The notes: generated from the letters alone by a model not told the origin. Numbered from the stretch's first letter, positions 1 to 15,090 are shown. The stretch is DNA of 64,000 nucleotides from Bugula neritina (GCA_964035545.1 CAXIUT010000230.1:620001-684000), one strand, 5' to 3'. A program made the numbers and translations.

Positions 1-1330
1 ATATACTGCGACACAATGCAATATACTGTAACATACTGAAATATGCTGTAGCACACTGAAATACACTGAAACTCACTGAAATATACTGCAACATACTGAA
101 ATACACTGTAACATATTGAAATATACTGCAACATACTGCAATATACTGAAATACACTGGAACATATTGAATTACACTGCAACAAATTGAAGTATACTGCA
201 ACACACTGAAACACACTGAAATACACCGCAAAACACTACAACATACTGAAACATACTGCAACATACTGAAATACACTACTACATACTGAAATATACTGCA
301 ACATACTGCACCATACTGAAATACACTGTAACATATTGAAATACACTGCAACACATTGAAATATACTGCAATGTGCCGAAATATATGGTAAACTACTGAA
401 ATATACTGTCACATATTGAAAAATACTGCAACATACTGAAATATACTGCGACACATTGCAATATACTGTAACATACTGAAATATGCTGTAGCACATTGAA
501 ATACACTGCAACTCACTGAAATATACTGCAACATACTGAAATACACTGTAACATATTGAAATACACTGCAACATACTGAAATACAGTGCTACATACTGAA
601 ATATACTGCAACATACTGCAACATACTGAAATACACTGTAACAAACTGAAATACACTGCAACATACTACAACATTTTGAAACACACTGCAGCACACTGCA
701 ACATACTGCAACATACTAACATATACTGCAACATACTGAAATACACTGCAAAATACTGAAATACACTGTAACATACTGAAATATACTGCAACATACTGAA
801 ATACACTGCTACATACTGAAATATACTGCAACACACTGCAACATACTAAAATACACTGTAACATATTGAAATACACTGCAACACATTGAAATATACGGCA
901 AAATACTGAAATACACTGCTACATACTGAAATATACTGCAACACACTGCAACCTACTGCAACATACTAAAATTTACTGCAACATACTGAAATACACTGCA
1001 GAATACTGAAATACACTGTAACATACTGAAATATACTGCAAAATACTGAAATACACTGCTACATACTGAAAAATACTGCAACACACTGAGACATACTGCA
1101 ACATACTAAAATACACTGTAACATATTGAAATATACTGCAACATACTGCAATACACTGCAACATACTACAACATATTGAAAGACACTGCAACAAATTGAA
1201 ATATACTGCAACATACCTAAATATACGGCAATATACCAAAATAAACTGTTACACATTGAAAAATACTGCAACATACTGAAATACACTGCAACACACTGAA
1301 AAACACTGCAAAATACTGTAACACACTGAA

Positions 1331-2030
1331 ATATACTGCAAAATACTGAAATACACTGCTACATACTGAAATATACTGCAACACACTGCAACATACTGCA
1401 ACATGCTAAAATATACTGCAACATACTGAAATACACTGCAAAATACTGAAATACACTGTAACATACTGAAATATACTGCAACATACTGAAGTACACTCCT
1501 ACATACTGAAATATACTGCAACTCACTGCAACATACTGCAACATACTAAAATACACTGTAACATATTGAAATAGACTGCAACACATTGAAATATACTGCA
1601 AAATACTGAAATACACTGCTACACACTGAAATATACTGCAACACACGGCAACATACTGCAACATACTAAAATAAACTGCAACATACTGAAATACACTGCA
1701 AAATACTGAAATACACTGTAACATACTGAAATATACTGCAACATACTGAAATATACTGCTACATACTGAAATATACTGCAACACACTGCAACATACTGCA
1801 ACAAACTAAAATACACTGTAACATAATGAAATACACTGCAACACATTGAAATATACTGCAAAATACAGAAATACACTGCTATATACTGAAATATACTGCA
1901 ACACACTGCAACATACTGCAACATACTAAAATATACTGCAACATACTGAAATACACTGCAAAATACTGAAATACACTGTAACATACTGAAATATACTGCA
2001 ACATACTGAAATACACTGCTACATACTGAA
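1331..2030. repeat. 260-bp sub-repeats inside the 3,140-bp HOR
   Basis: Tandem 260-bp (26-monomer) sub-repeats begin at 1331, 1591 and 1851, the last cut at about 2030. Each splits into 140-bp plus 120-bp halves marked by units of the type ATACACTGCT followed by ACATACTGAA: 1351, 1491, 1611, 1751, 1871 and 2011. The same set recurs at the equivalent place in every other copy (for example from 4081 and 7221) and again near 23,000-23,680. They show an intermediate amplification step between the 10-bp monomer and the kilobase-scale HORs. Confidence 0.85.
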
Positions 2031-2300
2031 ATATACTGCAACATCCTGCAACATACTGAAATACACTGTAACATACTGAAATACACTGCAACATCCTACA
2101 AGATACTGAAATACACTGTAACATATTGAAGTACACTGCAACACATTGAAGTATCCTGCAACACACTTAAACATACGGCAACATACTGAAATATACTTCG
2201 GCACATTGCAATATACTGCAGCATACTGAAATATGCTGTAGCCTACTGAAATACACTGCATTATACTGAAATACACTGCTACATACTGAAATATACTGCA
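2031..2300. repeat. D module (unit ATACTTCGGC and neighbours)
   Basis: A run of distinctive units: ACATCCTGCA, ACATCCTACA, AGATACTGAA, GTACACTGCA, ACACACTTAA, ACATACGGCA, ATACTTCGGC-type, GCATACTGAA, GCCTACTGAA and TTATACTGAA. The same order, complete or partial, recurs near 28,090, 43,450-43,700, 47,530-47,780, 52,940-53,190, 60,340-60,430, 61,810-62,060 and 63,700-63,820. It serves as a landmark for tracing how blocks were moved. It has no coding or regulatory signature that I recognise. Confidence 0.8.
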
Positions 2301-2360
2301 ACATACTGAAATACACCGTAATATGCTGAATTACACTGCAACACATTGAAATATACTGCA

Positions 2361-2450
2361 ACATAGCAAAATATATATTAAACTACTGAAAAATACTTTA
2401 ACACATTGAAAAATACTGCAACATACATAATTATACTGTAACACACTGCA
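2361..2450. repeat. E module, AT-rich landmark (ATATATATTA unit)
   Basis: The units ACATAGCAAA, ATATATATTA, AACTACTGAA and AAATACTTTA/AAATACTTCA, followed shortly by ACATACATAA and TTATACTGTA, form the least canonical stretch of the array. It recurs near 5501, 8641, 11781, 14921, 28279, 43788, 44726, 47864, 48810, 51218, 53276, 55341, 57564, 59716, 60772, 62141 and 63908. It lies at or next to several block boundaries, including the point where copy 6 breaks off. The TATATATTA core resembles a TATA-like or easily melted stretch, but nothing else supports a promoter or origin. Confidence 0.8.
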
Positions 2451-2530
2451 ACATACTGCAACATACTAAAATATACTGCAACATACTGAAATACACTGCA
2501 AAATACTGAAATACACTGTAACATACTGAA

Positions 2531-5500
2531 ATATACTGCGACACAATGCAATATACTGTAACATACTGAAATATGCTGTAGCACACTGAAATACACTGAA
2601 ACTCACTGAAATATACTGCAACATACTGAAATACACTGTAACATATTGAAATATACTGCAACATACTGCAATATACTGAAATACACTGGAACATATTGAA
2701 TTACACTGCAACAAATTGAAGTATACTGCAACACACTGAAACACACTGAAATACACCGCAAAACACTACAACATACTGAAACATACTGCAACATACTGAA
2801 ATACACTACTACATACTGAAATATACTGCAACATACTGCACCATACTGAAATACACTGTAACATATTGAAATACACTGCAACACATTGAAATATACTGCA
2901 ATGTGCCGAAATATATGGTAAACTACTGAAATATACTGTCACATATTGAAAAATACTGCAACATACTGAAATATAGTGCGACGCATTGCAATATACTGTA
3001 ACATACTGAAATATGCTGTAGCACATTGAAATACACTGCAACTCACTGAAATATACTGCAACATACTGAAATACACTGTAACATATTGAAATACACTGCA
3101 ACATACTGAAATACAGTGCTACATACTGAAATATACTGCAACATACTGCAACATACTGAAATACACTGTAACAAACTGAAATACACTGCAACATACTACA
3201 ACATTTTGAAACACACTGCAGCACACTGCAACATACTGCAACATACTAACATATACTGCAACATACTGAAATACACTGCAAAATACTGAAATACACTGTA
3301 ACATACTGAAATATACTGCAACATACTGAAATACACTGCTACATACTGAAATATACTGCAACACACTGCAACATACTAAAATACACTGTAACATATTGAA
3401 ATACACTGCAACACATTGAAATATACGGCAAAATACTGAAATACACTGCTACATACTGAAATATACTGCAACACACTGACACCTACTGCAACATATTAAA
3501 ATTTACTGCAACATACTGAAATACACTGCAGAATACTGAAATACACTGTAACATACTGAAATATACTGCAAAATACTGAAATACACTGCTACATACTGAA
3601 AAATACTGCAACACACTGAGACATACTGCAACATACTAAAATACACTGTAACATATTGAAATACACTGCAACACATTGAAATATGCTGCAATGTACCGAA
3701 ATATATGGTAAACTACTGAAATATACTGTCACCCATTGAAAAATACTGACACATACTGAAATATACTGCGACACAGTGCAATATACTGTAACATACTGAA
3801 ATATGCTGTAGCACACTGAAATACACTGCAACTCACTGAAATATACTGCAACATACTGAAATACACTGTAACATATTGAAATATACTGCAACATACTGCA
3901 ATACACTGCAACATACTACAACATATTGAAAGACACTGCAACACATTGAAATATACTGCAACATACCTAAATATACGGTAATATACCAAAATAAACTGTT
4001 ACACATTGAAAAACACTGCAACATACTGAAATACACTGCAACACACTGAAAAACACTGCAAAATACTGTATCACACTGAAATATACTGCAAAATACTGAA
4101 ATACACTGCTACATACTGAAATATACTGCAACACACTGCAACATACTGCAACATGCTAAAATATACTGCAACATACTGAAATACACTGCAAAATACTGAA
4201 ATACACTGTAACATACTGAAATATACTGCAACATACTGAAGTGCACTCCTACATACTGAAATATACCGCAACTCACTGCAACATACTGCAACATACTAAA
4301 ATACACTGTAACATATTGAAATACACTGCAACACATTGAAATATACTGCAAAATACTGAAATACACTGCTACACACTGAAATATACTGCAACACACGGCA
4401 ACATACTGCAACATACTAAAATAAACCGCAACATACTGAAATACACTGCAAAATACTGAAATACACTGTAACATACTGAAATATACTGCAACATACTGAA
4501 ATATACTGCTACATACTGAAATATACTGCAACACACTGCAACATACTGCAACATACTAAAATACACTGTAACATAATGAAATACACTGCAACACATTGAA
4601 ATATACTGCAAAATGCTGAAATACACTGCTATATACTGAAATATACTGCAACACACTGCAACATACTGCAACATACTAAAATATACTGCAACATACTGAA
4701 ATACACTGCAAAATACTGAAATACACTGTAACATACTGAAATATACTGCAACATACTGAAATACACTGCTACATACTGAAATACACGGCAACACACTGCA
4801 ACATACTGAAACATACTAAAATACACTGTAACATATTGAAATACACTGCAACACAGTGAAATATACTGCAATGTGCCGAAATATATGGTAAACTACTGAA
4901 ATATACTGTCACATATTGAAAAATACTGCGACACATTGCAATATACTGTAACATACTGAAATATGCTGTAGCACACTGAAATACACTGAAACTCACTGAA
5001 ATATACTGCAACATACTGAAATACACTGTAACATATTGAAATATACTGCAACATACTGCAATATACTGAAATACACTGGAACATATTGAAATACACTGCA
5101 ACAAATTGAAGTATACTGCAACACACTGAAACACACTGAAATACACCGCAAAACACTACAACATACTGAAACATACTGCAACATACTGAAATACACTACT
5201 ACATACTGAAATATACTGCAACATACTGCACCATACTGAAATACACTGTAACATACTGAAATACACTGCAACATAATACAATATATTGAAATACACTGCG
5301 ACACATTGAAATATACTGCAACATACTGAAATATACTGCGACACATTGCAACATACTGTAACATACTGAAATATGCTGTAGCACAATGAAATACACTGCA
5401 TTATACTGAAATACACTGCTACATACTGAAATATACTGCAACATACTGAAATACACCGTAATATGCTGAATTACACTGCAACACATTGAAATATACTGCA

Positions 5501-5670
5501 ACATAGCAAAATATATATTAAACTACTGAAAAATACTTTAACACATTGAAAAATACTGCAACATACATAATTATACTGTAACACACTGCAACATACTGCA
5601 ACATACTAAAATATACTGCAACATACTGAAACACACTGCAAAATACTGAAATACACTGTAACATACTGAA
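2531..5670. repeat. 3,140-bp HOR, copy 2 (version A)
   Basis: Full 314-monomer unit. Version A is recognised by about a dozen variant units, including those at 2971 (ATATAGTGCG), 3471, 3491, 3731 (ACCCATTGAA), 4241 (GTGCACTCCT), 4421 (ATAAACCGCA) and 4771, and by a 110-bp patch at 5391-5500. Copy 4, 6,280 bp away, carries the same set, and I found no difference between the two in the variant units I compared. The copy contains the 260-bp sub-repeats (from about 4081), an A-version boundary patch, and the AT-rich E module at 5501. Confidence 0.92.
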
Positions 5671-8600
5671 ATATACTGCGACACAATGCAATATACTGTA
5701 ACATACTGAAATATGCTGTAGCACACTGAAATACACTGAAACTCACTGAAATATACTGCAACATACTGAAATACACTGTAACATATTGAAATATACTGCA
5801 ACATACTGCAATATACTGAAATACACTGGAACATATTGAATTACACTGCAACAAATTGAAGTATACTGCAACACACTGAAACACACTGAAATACACCGCA
5901 AAACACTACAACATACTGAAACATACTGCAACATACTGAAATACACTACTACATACTGAAATATACTGCAACATACTGCACCATACTGAAATACACTGTA
6001 ACATATTGAAATACACTGCAACACATTGAAATATACTGCAATGTGCCGAAATATATGGTAAACTACTGAAATATACTGTCACATATTGAAAAATACTGCA
6101 ACATACTGAAATATACTGCGACACATTGCAATATACTGTAACATACTGAAATATGCTGTAGCACATTGAAATACACTGCAACTCACTGAAATATACTGCA
6201 ACATACTGAAATACACTGTAACATATTGAAATACACTGCAACATACTGAAATACAGTGCTACATACTGAAATATACTGCAACATACTGCAACATACTGAA
6301 ATACACTGTAACAAACTGAAATACACTGCAACATACTACAACATTTTGAAACACACTGCAGCACACTGCAACATACTGCAACATACTAACATATACTGCA
6401 ACATACTGAAATACACTGCAAAATACTGAAATACACTGTAACATACTGAAATATACTGCAACATACTGAAATACACTGCTACATACTGAAATATACTGCA
6501 ACACACTGCAACATACTAAAATACACTGTAACATATTGAAATACACTGCAACACATTGAAATATACGGCAAAATACTGAAATACACTGCTACATACTGAA
6601 ATATACTGCAACACACTGCAACCTACTGCAACATACTAAAATTTACTGCAACATACTGAAATACACTGCAGAATACTGAAATACACTGTAACATACTGAA
6701 ATATACTGCAAAATACTGAAATACACTGCTACATACTGAAAAATACTGCAACACACTGAGACATACTGCAACATACTAAAATACACTGTAACATATTGAA
6801 ATACACTGCAACACATTGAAATATGCTGCAATGTACCGAAATATATGGTAAACTACTGAAATATACTGTCACACATTGAAAAATACTGACACATACTGAA
6901 ATATACTGCGACACAGTGCAATATACTGTAACATACTGAAATATGCTGTAGCACACTGAAATACACTGCAACTCACTGAAATATACTGCAACATACTGAA
7001 ATACACTGTAACATATTGAAATATACTGCAACATACTGCAATACACTGCAACATACTACAACATATTGAAAGACACTGCAACACGTTGAAATATACTGCA
7101 ACATACCTAAATATACGGTAATATACCAAAATAAACTGTTACACATTGAAAAACACTGCAACATACTGAAATACACTGCAACACACTGAAAAACACTGCA
7201 AAATACTGTATCACACTGAAATATACTGCAAAATACTGAAATACACTGCTACATACTGAAATATACTGCAACACACTGCAACATACTGCAACATGCTAAA
7301 ATATACTGCAACATACTGAAATACACTGCAAAATACTGAAATACACTGTAACATACTGAAATATACTGCAACATACTGAAATGCACTCCTACATACTGAA
7401 ATATACCGCAACTCACTGCAACATACTGCAACATACTAAAATACACTGTAACATATTGAAATACACTGCAACACATTGAAATATACTGCAAAATACTGAA
7501 ATACACTGCTACACACTGAAATATACTGCAACACACGGCAACATACTGCAACATACTAAAATAAACTGCAACATACTGAAATACACTGCAAAATACTGAA
7601 ATACACTGTAACATACTGAAATATACTGCAACATACTGAAATATACTGCTACATACTGAAATATACTGCAACACACTGCAACATACTGCAACATACTAAA
7701 ATACACTGTAACATAATGAAATACACTGCAACACATTGAAATATACTGCAAAATGCTGAAATACACTGCTATATACTGAAATATACTGCAACACACTGCA
7801 ACATACTGCAACATACTAAAATATACTGCAACATACTGAAATACACTGCAAAATACTGAAATACACTGTAACATACTGAAATATACTGCAACATACTGAA
7901 ATACACTGCTACATAATGAAATACACGGCAACACACTGCAACATACTGAAACATACTAAAATACACTGTAACATATTGAAATACACTGCAACACAGTGAA
8001 ATATACTGCAATGTGCCGAAATATATGGTAAACTACTGAAATATACTGTCACATATTGAAAAATACTGCGACACATTGCAATATACTGTAACATACTGAA
8101 ATATGCTGTAGCACACTGAAATACACTGAAACTCACTGAAATATACTGCAACATACTGAAATACACTGTAACATATTGAAATATACTGCAACATACTGCA
8201 ATATACTGAAATACACTGGAACATATTGAAATACACTGCAACAAATTGAAGTATACTGCAACACACTGAAACACACTGAAATACACCGCAAAACACTACA
8301 ACATACTGAAACATACTGCAACATACTGAAATACACTACTACATACTGAAATATACTGCAACATACTGCACCATACTGAAATACACTGTAACATACTGAA
8401 ATACACTGCAACATAATACAATATATTGAAATACACTGCGACACATTGAAATATACTGCAACATACTGAAATATACTGCGACACATTGCAACATACTGTA
8501 ACATACTGAAATATGCTGTAGCACATTGAAATACACTGCAACTCACTGAAATACACTGCAACATAGTGAAACACAGTGCTACATACTGAAATATACTGCA

Positions 8601-8810
8601 ACATACTGAAATACACTGTAACATACTGAAATTCACTGCAACATAGCAAAATATATATTAAACTACTGAAAAATACTTTAACACATTGAAAAATACTGCA
8701 ACATACATAATTATACTGTAACACACTGCAACATACTGCAACATACTAAAATATACTGCAACATACTGAAACACACTGCAAAATACTGAAATACACTGTA
8801 ACATACTGAA
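5671..8810. repeat. 3,140-bp HOR, copy 3 (version B)
   Basis: Aligns with copy 2 without any gap at an offset of 3,140 bp. It carries the B states: ATATACTGCG at 6111, ACACATTGAA at 6871, ACACGTTGAA at 7081, ATGCACTCCT at 7381, ATAAACTGCA at 7561 and ACATAATGAA at 7911. The 110-bp patch at 8531-8640 differs from version A in sequence but has exactly the same length, and the E module follows at 8641 in both versions. Confidence 0.92.
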
Positions 8811-11800
8811 ATATACTGCGACACAATGCAATATACTGTAACATACTGAAATATGCTGTAGCACACTGAAATACACTGAAACTCACTGAAATATACTGCA
8901 ACATACTGAAATACACTGTAACATATTGAAATATACTGCAACATACTGCAATATACTGAAATACACTGGAACATATTGAATTACACTGCAACAAATTGAA
9001 GTATACTGCAACACACTGAAACACACTGAAATACACCGCAAAACACTACAACATACTGAAACATACTGCAACATACTGAAATACACTACTACATACTGAA
9101 ATATACTGCAACATACTGCACCATACTGAAATACACTGTAACATATTGAAATACACTGCAACACATTGAAATATACTGCAATGTGCCGAAATATATGGTA
9201 AACTACTGAAATATACTGTCACATATTGAAAAATACTGCAACATACTGAAATATAGTGCGACGCATTGCAATATACTGTAACATACTGAAATATGCTGTA
9301 GCACATTGAAATACACTGCAACTCACTGAAATATACTGCAACATACTGAAATACACTGTAACATATTGAAATACACTGCAACATACTGAAATACAGTGCT
9401 ACATACTGAAATATACTGCAACATACTGCAACATACTGAAATACACTGTAACAAACTGAAATACACTGCAACATACTACAACATTTTGAAACACACTGCA
9501 GCACACTGCAACATACTGCAACATACTAACATATACTGCAACATACTGAAATACACTGCAAAATACTGAAATACACTGTAACATACTGAAATATACTGCA
9601 ACATACTGAAATACACTGCTACATACTGAAATATACTGCAACACACTGCAACATACTAAAATACACTGTAACATATTGAAATACACTGCAACACATTGAA
9701 ATATACGGCAAAATACTGAAATACACTGCTACATACTGAAATATACTGCAACACACTGACACCTACTGCAACATATTAAAATTTACTGCAACATACTGAA
9801 ATACACTGCAGAATACTGAAATACACTGTAACATACTGAAATATACTGCAAAATACTGAAATACACTGCTACATACTGAAAAATACTGCAACACACTGAG
9901 ACATACTGCAACATACTAAAATACACTGTAACATATTGAAATACACTGCAACACATTGAAATATGCTGCAATGTACCGAAATATATGGTAAACTACTGAA
10001 ATATACTGTCACCCATTGAAAAATACTGACACATACTGAAATATACTGCGACACAGTGCAATATACTGTAACATACTGAAATATGCTGTAGCACACTGAA
10101 ATACACTGCAACTCACTGAAATATACTGCAACATACTGAAATACACTGTAACATATTGAAATATACTGCAACATACTGCAATACACTGCAACATACTACA
10201 ACATATTGAAAGACACTGCAACACATTGAAATATACTGCAACATACCTAAATATACGGTAATATACCAAAATAAACTGTTACACATTGAAAAACACTGCA
10301 ACATACTGAAATACACTGCAACACACTGAAAAACACTGCAAAATACTGTATCACACTGAAATATACTGCAAAATACTGAAATACACTGCTACATACTGAA
10401 ATATACTGCAACACACTGCAACATACTGCAACATGCTAAAATATACTGCAACATACTGAAATACACTGCAAAATACTGAAATACACTGTAACATACTGAA
10501 ATATACTGCAACATACTGAAGTGCACTCCTACATACTGAAATATACCGCAACTCACTGCAACATACTGCAACATACTAAAATACACTGTAACATATTGAA
10601 ATACACTGCAACACATTGAAATATACTGCAAAATACTGAAATACACTGCTACACACTGAAATATACTGCAACACACGGCAACATACTGCAACATACTAAA
10701 ATAAACCGCAACATACTGAAATACACTGCAAAATACTGAAATACACTGTAACATACTGAAATATACTGCAACATACTGAAATATACTGCTACATACTGAA
10801 ATATACTGCAACACACTGCAACATACTGCAACATACTAAAATACACTGTAACATAATGAAATACACTGCAACACATTGAAATATACTGCAAAATGCTGAA
10901 ATACACTGCTATATACTGAAATATACTGCAACACACTGCAACATACTGCAACATACTAAAATATACTGCAACATACTGAAATACACTGCAAAATACTGAA
11001 ATACACTGTAACATACTGAAATATACTGCAACATACTGAAATACACTGCTACATACTGAAATACACGGCAACACACTGCAACATACTGAAACATACTAAA
11101 ATACACTGTAACATATTGAAATACACTGCAACACAGTGAAATATACTGCAATGTGCCGAAATATATGGTAAACTACTGAAATATACTGTCACATATTGAA
11201 AAATACTGCGACACATTGCAATATACTGTAACATACTGAAATATGCTGTAGCACACTGAAATACACTGAAACTCACTGAAATATACTGCAACATACTGAA
11301 ATACACTGTAACATATTGAAATATACTGCAACATACTGCAATATACTGAAATACACTGGAACATATTGAAATACACTGCAACAAATTGAAGTATACTGCA
11401 ACACACTGAAACACACTGAAATACACCGCAAAACACTACAACATACTGAAACATACTGCAACATACTGAAATACACTACTACATACTGAAATATACTGCA
11501 ACATACTGCACCATACTGAAATACACTGTAACATACTGAAATACACTGCAACATAATACAATATATTGAAATACACTGCGACACATTGAAATATACTGCA
11601 ACATACTGAAATATACTGCGACACATTGCAACATACTGTAACATACTGAAATATGCTGTAGCACAATGAAATACACTGCATTATACTGAAATACACTGCT
11701 ACATACTGAAATATACTGCAACATACTGAAATACACCGTAATATGCTGAATTACACTGCAACACATTGAAATATACTGCAACATAGCAAAATATATATTA

Positions 11801-11950
11801 AACTACTGAAAAATACTTTAACACATTGAAAAATACTGCAACATACATAATTATACTGTAACACACTGCAACATACTGCAACATACTAAAATATACTGCA
11901 ACATACTGAAACACACTGCAAAATACTGAAATACACTGTAACATACTGAA
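8811..11950. repeat. 3,140-bp HOR, copy 4 (version A)
   Basis: Repeats the A-specific units of copy 2 at an offset of 6,280 bp (for example ATATAGTGCG at 9251 and the A patch at 11671-11780). This shows that the amplifying unit was at some stage the 6,280-bp A+B dimer rather than a single 3,140-bp copy. Confidence 0.92.
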
Positions 11951-14900
11951 ATATACTGCGACACAATGCAATATACTGTAACATACTGAAATATGCTGTA
12001 GCACACTGAAATACACTGAAACTCACTGAAATATACTGCAACATACTGAAATACACTGTAACATATTGAAATATACTGCAACATACTGCAATATACTGAA
12101 ATACACTGGAACATATTGAATTACACTGCAACAAATTGAAGTATACTGCAACACACTGAAACACACTGAAATACACCGCAAAACACTACAACATACTGAA
12201 ACATACTGCAACATACTGAAATACACTACTACATACTGAAATATACTGCAACATACTGCACCATACTGAAATACACTGTAACATATTGAAATACACTGCA
12301 ACACATTGAAATATACTGCAATGTGCCGAAATATATGGTAAACTACTGAAATATACTGTCACATATTGAAAAATACTGCAACATACTGAAATATACTGCG
12401 ACACATTGCAATATACTGTAACATACTGAAATATGCTGTAGCACATTGAAATACACTGCAACTCACTGAAATATACTGCAACATACTGAAATACACTGTA
12501 ACATATTGAAATACACTGCAACATACTGAAATACAGTGCTACATACTGAAATATACTGCAACATACTGCAACATACTGAAATACACTGTAACAAACTGAA
12601 ATACACTGCAACATACTACAACATTTTGAAACACACTGCAGCACACTGCAACATACTGCAACATACTAACATATACTGCAACATACTGAAATACACTGCA
12701 AAATACTGAAATACACTGTAACATACTGAAATATACTGCAACATACTGAAATACACTGCTACATACTGAAATATACTGCAACACACTGCAACATACTAAA
12801 ATACACTGTAACATATTGAAATACACTGCAACACATTGAAATATACGGCAAAATACTGAAATACACTGCTACATACTGAAATATACTGCAACACACTGCA
12901 ACCTACTGCAACATACTAAAATTTACTGCAACATACTGAAATACACTGCAGAATACTGAAATACACTGTAACATACTGAAATATACTGCAAAATACTGAA
13001 ATACACTGCTACATACTGAAAAATACTGCAACACACTGAGACATACTGCAACATACTAAAATACACTGTAACATATTGAAATACACTGCAACACATTGAA
13101 ATATGCTGCAATGTACCGAAATATATGGTAAACTACTGAAATATACTGTCACACATTGAAAAATACTGACACATACTGAAATATACTGCGACACAGTGCA
13201 ATATACTGTAACATACTGAAATATGCTGTAGCACACTGAAATACACTGCAACTCACTGAAATATACTGCAACATACTGAAATACACTGTAACATATTGAA
13301 ATATACTGCAACATACTGCAATACACTGCAACATACTACAACATATTGAAAGACACTGCAACACGTTGAAATATACTGCAACATACCTAAATATACGGTA
13401 ATATACCAAAATAAACTGTTACACATTGAAAAACACTGCAACATACTGAAATACACTGCAACACACTGAAAAACACTGCAAAATACTGTATCACACTGAA
13501 ATATACTGCAAAATACTGAAATACACTGCTACATACTGAAATATACTGCAACACACTGCAACATACTGCAACATGCTAAAATATACTGCAACATACTGAA
13601 ATACACTGCAAAATACTGAAATACACTGTAACATACTGAAATATACTGCAACATACTGAAATGCACTCCTACATACTGAAATATACCGCAACTCACTGCA
13701 ACATACTGCAACATACTAAAATACACTGTAACATATTGAAATACACTGCAACACATTGAAATATACTGCAAAATACTGAAATACACTGCTACACACTGAA
13801 ATATACTGCAACACACGGCAACATACTGCAACATACTAAAATAAACTGCAACATACTGAAATACACTGCAAAATACTGAAATACACTGTAACATACTGAA
13901 ATATACTGCAACATACTGAAATATACTGCTACATACTGAAATATACTGCAACACACTGCAACATACTGCAACATACTAAAATACACTGTAACATAATGAA
14001 ATACACTGCAACACATTGAAATATACTGCAAAATGCTGAAATACACTGCTATATACTGAAATATACTGCAACACACTGCAACATACTGCAACATACTAAA
14101 ATATACTGCAACATACTGAAATACACTGCAAAATACTGAAATACACTGTAACATACTGAAATATACTGCAGCATACTGAAATACACTGCTACATAATGAA
14201 ATACACGGCAACACACTGCAACATACTGAAACATACTAAAATACACTGTAACATATTGAAATACACTGCAACACAGTGAAATATACTGCAATGTGCCGAA
14301 ATATATGGTAAACTACTGAAATATACTGTCACATATTGAAAAATACTGCGACACATTGCAATATACTGTAACATACTGAAATATGCTGTAGCACACTGAA
14401 ATACACTGAAACTCACTGAAATATACTGCAACATACTGAAATACACTGTAACATATTGAAATATACTGCAACATACTGCAATATACTGAAATACACTGGA
14501 ACATATTGAAATACACTGCAACAAATTGAAGTATACTGCAACACACTGAAACACACTGAAATACACCGCAAAACACTACAACATACTGAAACATACTGCA
14601 ACATACTGAAATACACTACTACATACTGAAATATACTGCAACATACTGCACCATACTGAAATACACTGTAACATACTGAAATACACTGCAACATAATACA
14701 ATATATTGAAATACACTGCGACACATTGAAATATACTGCAACATACTGAAATATACTGCGACACATTGCAACATACTGTAACATACTGAAATATGCTGTA
14801 GCACATTGAAATACACTGCAACTCACTGAAATACACTGCAACATAGTGAAACACAGTGCTACATACTGAAATATACTGCAACATACTGAAATACACTGTA

Positions 14901-15090
14901 ACATACTGAAATTCACTGCAACATAGCAAAATATATATTAAACTACTGAAAAATACTTTAACACATTGAAAAATACTGCAACATACATAATTATACTGTA
15001 ACACACTGCAACATACTGCAACATACTAAAATATACTGCAACATACTGAAACACACTGCAAAATACTGAAATACACTGTAACATACTGAA
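11951..15090. repeat. 3,140-bp HOR, copy 5 (version B)
   Basis: Carries all B-specific units seen in copy 3 at an offset of 6,280 bp. The only private change I noticed is at 14171, where the unit reads GCATACTGAA instead of ACATACTGAA. The B patch is at 14811-14920 and the E module at 14921. Confidence 0.92.

Larger units (their letters stand above)
1..2530. repeat. 3,140-bp HOR, copy 1, internally shortened to 2,530 bp
   Basis: Position 1 lines up with 2531 and, beyond it, with 5671, 8811, 11951 and 15091. The copy is 610 bp shorter than the others for two visible reasons. At about 1130 it lacks the 220 bp found at 3651-3870 in copy 2. There, the missing piece is bounded by a 20-bp direct repeat (units at 3641 and 3861), so deletion by recombination or slippage between them is a simple explanation. 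At 2031-2250 a different 220-bp module (D module, see 2031) replaces the 610 bp seen at 4781-5390. The diagnostic units around 441 and 941 are B-like, whereas the segment from 2251 matches the A version. Confidence 0.85.

Noticed and set aside
2191-2215. CENP-B-box-like sequence around CTTCGG
   Set aside because: The TTCG start is present, but the required CGGG end at the proper spacing is not; I saw no full match anywhere in the window.
2361-2390. TATA-box-like ATATATATTA as a promoter
   Set aside because: It is one variant monomer repeated with its module at about 18 sites; no initiator, downstream gene or other promoter element accompanies it.
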